A stretch of 64,000 nucleotides of DNA from Hydrogenothermus marinus (lineage in GTDB: Bacteria > Aquificota > Aquificia > Aquificales > Hydrogenothermaceae). The stretch lies in the NCBI RefSeq assembly GCF_003688665.1, contig NZ_REFO01000013.1, positions 1 to 64,000 of the forward strand, given 5' to 3'. This document shows positions 61,310-64,000 of the stretch, one piece after another. Within the stretch, counting starts at the first letter, position 1; each line of letters begins with the position of its first letter. The notes beneath the pieces were generated by a model that was not told the origin of the DNA, did no database searches, and saw nothing but the letters and a program-made list of their open reading frames with translations. The position numbers and the translations under genes are program-made.

Positions 61310-63289
61310 ATGATATTCCCAGAATTTACTATTACAGATGAAAATATTAACGAGCAAAAAGAGAAAGTTTTAAAACAGATAAAAGAGAATAAAGAAAAAA
61401 TAAAACAGCTTTTACAAATAAAAGAAAAAACATATAAAAATTTTGTAAAACCTTATCAAGATTTACAAGTTAAGCTTGGTATCCTATTTACACCTATAGC
61501 TCATCTTAATTATGTTAATAACTCAGAAAACACTCAAAAAGCTTATACAGAACTTTTACCAGTCTTAACCCAGTATCAAACAGAGCTTGAACAAAATGAA
61601 GATATTTATAAAGCATTTAAAGAAATTTATGAGAAAGAAAAAGATAGTTTAAATCAAGAGCAAAAAAAGGTTTTAGAAGATATAATTACGGATTTTGAAC
61701 TTGCAGGGGTAGGACTTGAAGAAGAAAAAAGAAATAAAGTAAAAGAGCTTAATATCAAACTTTCACAACTAAGTAATCAGTTTGCTCAAAATCTTTTAAA
61801 TGCTACAAATTCTTACGAAATGATTATAGAAGATTTTGAAGATATAAAAGAACTTCCAAAATCAGATTTAGAATCAGCAAAAATAGAAAAAGATGGAAAA
61901 ACAGTTTATAGATTTACACTTCAACAGCCATCTTATATTGCATATATGACTTATGGCTCAAATAGACAAAAAAGAGAAGAACTTTACAAAGCATATACTA
62001 CAAGGGCTCCAGAAAATGACAAAGTTTTAGAGGAAATACTTGCTTTAAGACATGAAAAAGCAAAACTTCTTGGATTTAAGAACTATGCAGAGCTTTCATT
62101 AAAGAAAAAAATGGCACAATCTCCGGAAGAAGTTATTGAATTCCTAAGAGAACTTGCTAAAAAAAGTAAACCTCAAGCAGAAAAAGAGTATGAAGAATTA
62201 AATCAGTTTGCTAAAAAATTGGGATTAAATGATGATGTTCAAGCCTATGATTTTGCATATTATTCAGAAAAACTAAAAAAAGAAAAATTTGGTATAAGTG
62301 ATGAGCTTTATAAACCATATTTTGAAAAAGAAAATGTAGTTAATGGACTCTTTAGCTTTTTAAATAAACTTTTCAAACTTGAGTTTGAAAAAGTAGATGT
62401 ACCTGTATGGCATCCTTCTGTCCTCGTTTATCATATACACAGAAAAGGAAACCTAATTGGAAGGCTTTATCTTGATTTAGAAGCAAGAAAAGGAAAAAGA
62501 GATGGAGCTTGGATGGATGAATGGGTAGTACACCATGAAACCTCAGAAGGAGAAAAACTTTATCCGATAGCATTTATAGTTGCAAATTTTGCACCAAAAA
62601 CAGATAAAACCCCTTCACTATTAAGACCTTATGATGTTGAAACATTATTTCATGAAATGGGACATGCACTTCAACATCTTGTAAGTGAAGTTAAGGAACC
62701 TTTTGTAAGTGGTATATCAGGTGTAGAATGGGATGCAGTAGAGTTTCCATCTCAGTTTTTAGAAAAGTTTGCATATGAGCCTTTAGTATTAAAAAGTTTT
62801 GCAAAACATTACAAAACAGGAGAACCTCTTCCTGACGAGCTAATAGAAAAATTAAATAAAGCAAAAAATTTCCAATCAGCACTTGCTATGGTAAGACAGC
62901 TTGAGTTTGGACTATTTGATATATTAATCCATATGGATAAATATACTGCAAAAGATGTTCAAGAAATACTTAACAAGGTAAGAGAAGAAGTAGCAGTAAT
63001 AAAACCTCCTAAATACAATAAATTCCAGTGGTCTTTTGGACATATATTTGCCGGAGGATATGCAGCAGGATATTATAGCTACAAATGGGCAGAAGTTTTA
63101 TCTGCAGATGCATATTTTATGTTTGTAGATAATGGTATTTATAATGATGATGTTGCAGAAAGCTTTTATGAAGAAATTTTGACAAAAGGTGGAAGTAGGC
63201 CAGCAATGGAACTTTTTGAAAAATTTGCAGGTAGAAAACCAGATATAGATGCTCTTTTAAGACTTTCTGGAATAAAGGGAGGAAATTAA
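61310..63289 (+). CDS. M3-family oligopeptidase
   Basis: A 659-residue zinc metallopeptidase. The zinc motif HEMGH (H448, E449, H452) is in ETLFHEMGHALQHL, and the distal FASYEW-like region appears as GVEWDAVEFPSQFLEKF. The length and layout match oligopeptidase A / PrlC, a cytoplasmic enzyme that degrades peptides such as cleaved signal peptides. An AAGGAGG Shine-Dalgarno precedes the ATG. A tiny membrane ORF follows after one base. Confidence 0.92.
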   Translation: MIFPEFTITDENINEQKEKVLKQIKENKEKIKQLLQIKEKTYKNFVKPYQDLQVKLGILFTPIAHLNYVNNSENTQKAYTELLPVLTQYQTELEQNEDIYKAFKEIYEKEKDSLNQEQKKVLEDIITDFELAGVGLEEEKRNKVKELNIKLSQLSNQFAQNLLNATNSYEMIIEDFEDIKELPKSDLESAKIEKDGKTVYRFTLQQPSYIAYMTYGSNRQKREELYKAYTTRAPENDKVLEEILALRHEKAKLLGFKNYAELSLKKKMAQSPEEVIEFLRELAKKSKPQAEKEYEELNQFAKKLGLNDDVQAYDFAYYSEKLKKEKFGISDELYKPYFEKENVVNGLFSFLNKLFKLEFEKVDVPVWHPSVLVYHIHRKGNLIGRLYLDLEARKGKRDGAWMDEWVVHHETSEGEKLYPIAFIVANFAPKTDKTPSLLRPYDVETLFHEMGHALQHLVSEVKEPFVSGISGVEWDAVEFPSQFLEKFAYEPLVLKSFAKHYKTGEPLPDELIEKLNKAKNFQSALAMVRQLEFGLFDILIHMDKYTAKDVQEILNKVREEVAVIKPPKYNKFQWSFGHIFAGGYAAGYYSYKWAEVLSADAYFMFVDNGIYNDDVAESFYEEILTKGGSRPAMELFEKFAGRKPDIDALLRLSGIKGGN

Positions 63290-63290
63290 A

Positions 63291-63407
63291 ATGTCTCATG
63301 ATCTTATTGAACAGATTTTTATATGGAGTATGGTGCTTGCTTTTATAATCTCTCTTATAATGTTTCTATATAAAGAAACTAAAAATCCAAATAGGAGGAA
63401 ATTTTAA
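63291..63407 (+). CDS. Tiny single-helix membrane protein (38 aa)
   Basis: The ATG at 63291 follows GGAGG at the end of the peptidase gene and opens 38 codons. The product has one helix (IFIWSMVLAFIISLIMFLY) and a basic tail (KETKNPNRRKF). The codons for its RR carry the AGGAGG Shine-Dalgarno of the next gene, and its stop overlaps that gene's start (TAATG). Translation signals on both sides support it. Family unknown. Confidence 0.6.
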   Translation: MSHDLIEQIFIWSMVLAFIISLIMFLYKETKNPNRRKF

Positions 63408-63730
63408 TGATTGTAGTGATGACAAAATTTCCAATAAAAAAAGAGTATTTTAAAGATTTTGAAGAAAGAGCAAAAAGTCAATTTGGAGAAAAAGGATTAA
63501 CAAAGCAGGAAGGTTTTATCAAAATGAATATTTTAAAACCTATGTTAATTCCACCAAATCCTGAAAATAATTTATTCATAATTGAAACTTATTGGAAAGA
63601 TTTAGAAAGTTTTAAAAAATATACTGAAAGCCCTGCTTTTGCAGAAGCTCATAAAAACCCTCCACCTCAAGAATGGTTTACAGGAAGACCAACTGTTGAT
63701 GTTTTTGAAGTTATAAAAGAAAAGTCTTGA
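63407..63730 (+). CDS. Antibiotic biosynthesis monooxygenase-like (ABM) protein
   Basis: A 107-residue ferredoxin-fold protein of the ABM family (IVVMTKFPIKKEYFKDFEERA, then FIIETYWKDLESFKKYTES and AFAEAH). Family members include small monooxygenases and haem-degrading enzymes, and many have no known role. The haem-site residues of IsdG are not evident. It ends with GRPTVDVFEVI. It is coupled to the tiny membrane ORF before it. Confidence 0.85.
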   Translation: MIVVMTKFPIKKEYFKDFEERAKSQFGEKGLTKQEGFIKMNILKPMLIPPNPENNLFIIETYWKDLESFKKYTESPAFAEAHKNPPPQEWFTGRPTVDVFEVIKEKS

Positions 63731-63756
63731 AATATTTTATAAACAATATATACTTT

Positions 63757-63770
63757 TTGATATATATCAA
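63757..63770. promoter_or_regulatory. Palindrome upstream of vapB, likely operator
   Basis: TTGATATATATCAA is a perfect 14-base inverted repeat 20 bases before the vapB start codon. VapBC systems repress themselves through such palindromes. Confidence 0.5.
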
Positions 63771-63790
63771 TGTAAATAACGGAGTTTATA

Positions 63791-64000
63791 TTGATTGCAA
63801 AAGTATTTAAAAATGGAAGAAGTCAAGCAATACGAATTCCAAAAGAATATCGTGTAGATACTGATGAAGTATATATTGAAAAAATAGGAGATACTTTAAT
63901 TATAATTCCAAAAAAGAAAAACAAATGGGATATTATGAAAGATGCTGTTAAAGAATTGAAAAACTTTGAGTTTGAAAGAAACCAACCGAAAATCCAAGAA
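63791..64000 (+). CDS. vapB: VapB-like antitoxin (AbrB/SpoVT fold), partial
   Basis: Seventy codons to the right edge, starting at TTG (63791) with GGAG six bases upstream. The first part, MIAKVFKNGRSQAIRIPKEYR, is the swapped-hairpin AbrB DNA-binding domain of VapB antitoxins (K-NGRSQAIRIP is diagnostic). The rest (KKNKWDIMKDAVKELKNFEF) is the toxin-binding tail. A VapC PIN-domain toxin is expected just beyond the window. The gene runs off the edge. Confidence 0.9.
   Translation, partial: MIAKVFKNGRSQAIRIPKEYRVDTDEVYIEKIGDTLIIIPKKKNKWDIMKDAVKELKNFEFERNQPKIQE

Overview
This is an AT-rich, very compact bacterial chromosome segment that looks like a member of the Aquificales (Aquificota, probably Hydrogenothermaceae such as Sulfurihydrogenibium or a relative). 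The clues are a split carbamoyl-phosphate synthase large subunit, the thermophile-specific TtuA/TtuB tRNA 2-thiolation pair, futalosine-pathway menaquinone synthesis (MqnC), a sulfide:quinone reductase-like flavoprotein, an exported superoxide reductase, and GC-rich structured RNAs standing out of AT-rich DNA. The organism assignment is inference; no ribosomal RNA gene is present.

Layout. 1-210: start of tuf preceded by tRNA-Thr. 316-6450 (minus): one long operon folP-cdaA-cdaR-gspG-gspI-gspJ-gspK-[mntA-hepT]-gspL. It joins folate synthesis, c-di-AMP synthesis and a type II secretion pseudopilus set, with a toxin-antitoxin pair wedged between gspK and gspL. 6571-13746 (plus): hemN, rimO, two small membrane proteins (one frameshifted), mtnA, yvcK, nadB and infC. 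13955-18351: superoxide reductase, then on the minus strand an SQR-like flavoprotein, ttuA, a small membrane protein, ttuB, a peptide ABC permease and a degenerate GGDEF-like protein. 18470-25725 (plus): gltB, a secreted nuclease, lepB, pyrC and a DUF59 protein. 25727-28214 (minus): a PLD nuclease-HerA ATPase fusion and gmhB.

28281-31090 (plus): carB N-half and mqnC. 31087-39642 (minus): ymdB-like phosphodiesterase, amtB, rny, 5-formyl-THF cyclo-ligase, a GC-rich 6S-like RNA, pheT, pheS, rplT and rpmI. 39766-43861 (minus): a secreted protein, nnrDE and three unknown proteins. 43949-48340: PrxQ, MBL hydrolase, mazG, a SNF2 helicase and an unknown partner. 48475-52558 (plus): dnaK, a USP-like protein and an ArsB/NhaD transporter. 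52523-55702 (minus): truD, mltG, ruvX, a DUF2892 protein and a frameshifted PhnD-like binding protein. 55772-56773: a decayed insertion sequence, then tRNA-Lys and tRNA-Glu. 56966-64000: DUF2628 protein, asd, pyrD, a diguanylate cyclase with a FIST sensor (minus), an M3 peptidase, a tiny membrane protein, an ABM monooxygenase and the start of a vapB antitoxin.

The most interesting features are unconventional gene expression signals: an AUU start for infC; ruvX and its upstream neighbour with no AUG/GUG/UUG start but AUA codons well spaced from Shine-Dalgarno sequences; an A9 tract that splits gspJ; and a terminator hairpin for the NhaD-type gene that lies inside the conserved GAYATM motif of truD. 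Candidate systems worth testing are the PLD-HerA fusion, the SNF2 plus 166-aa pair, the 79/444/126-aa operon, and the MntA-HepT pair coupled to the secretion operon.
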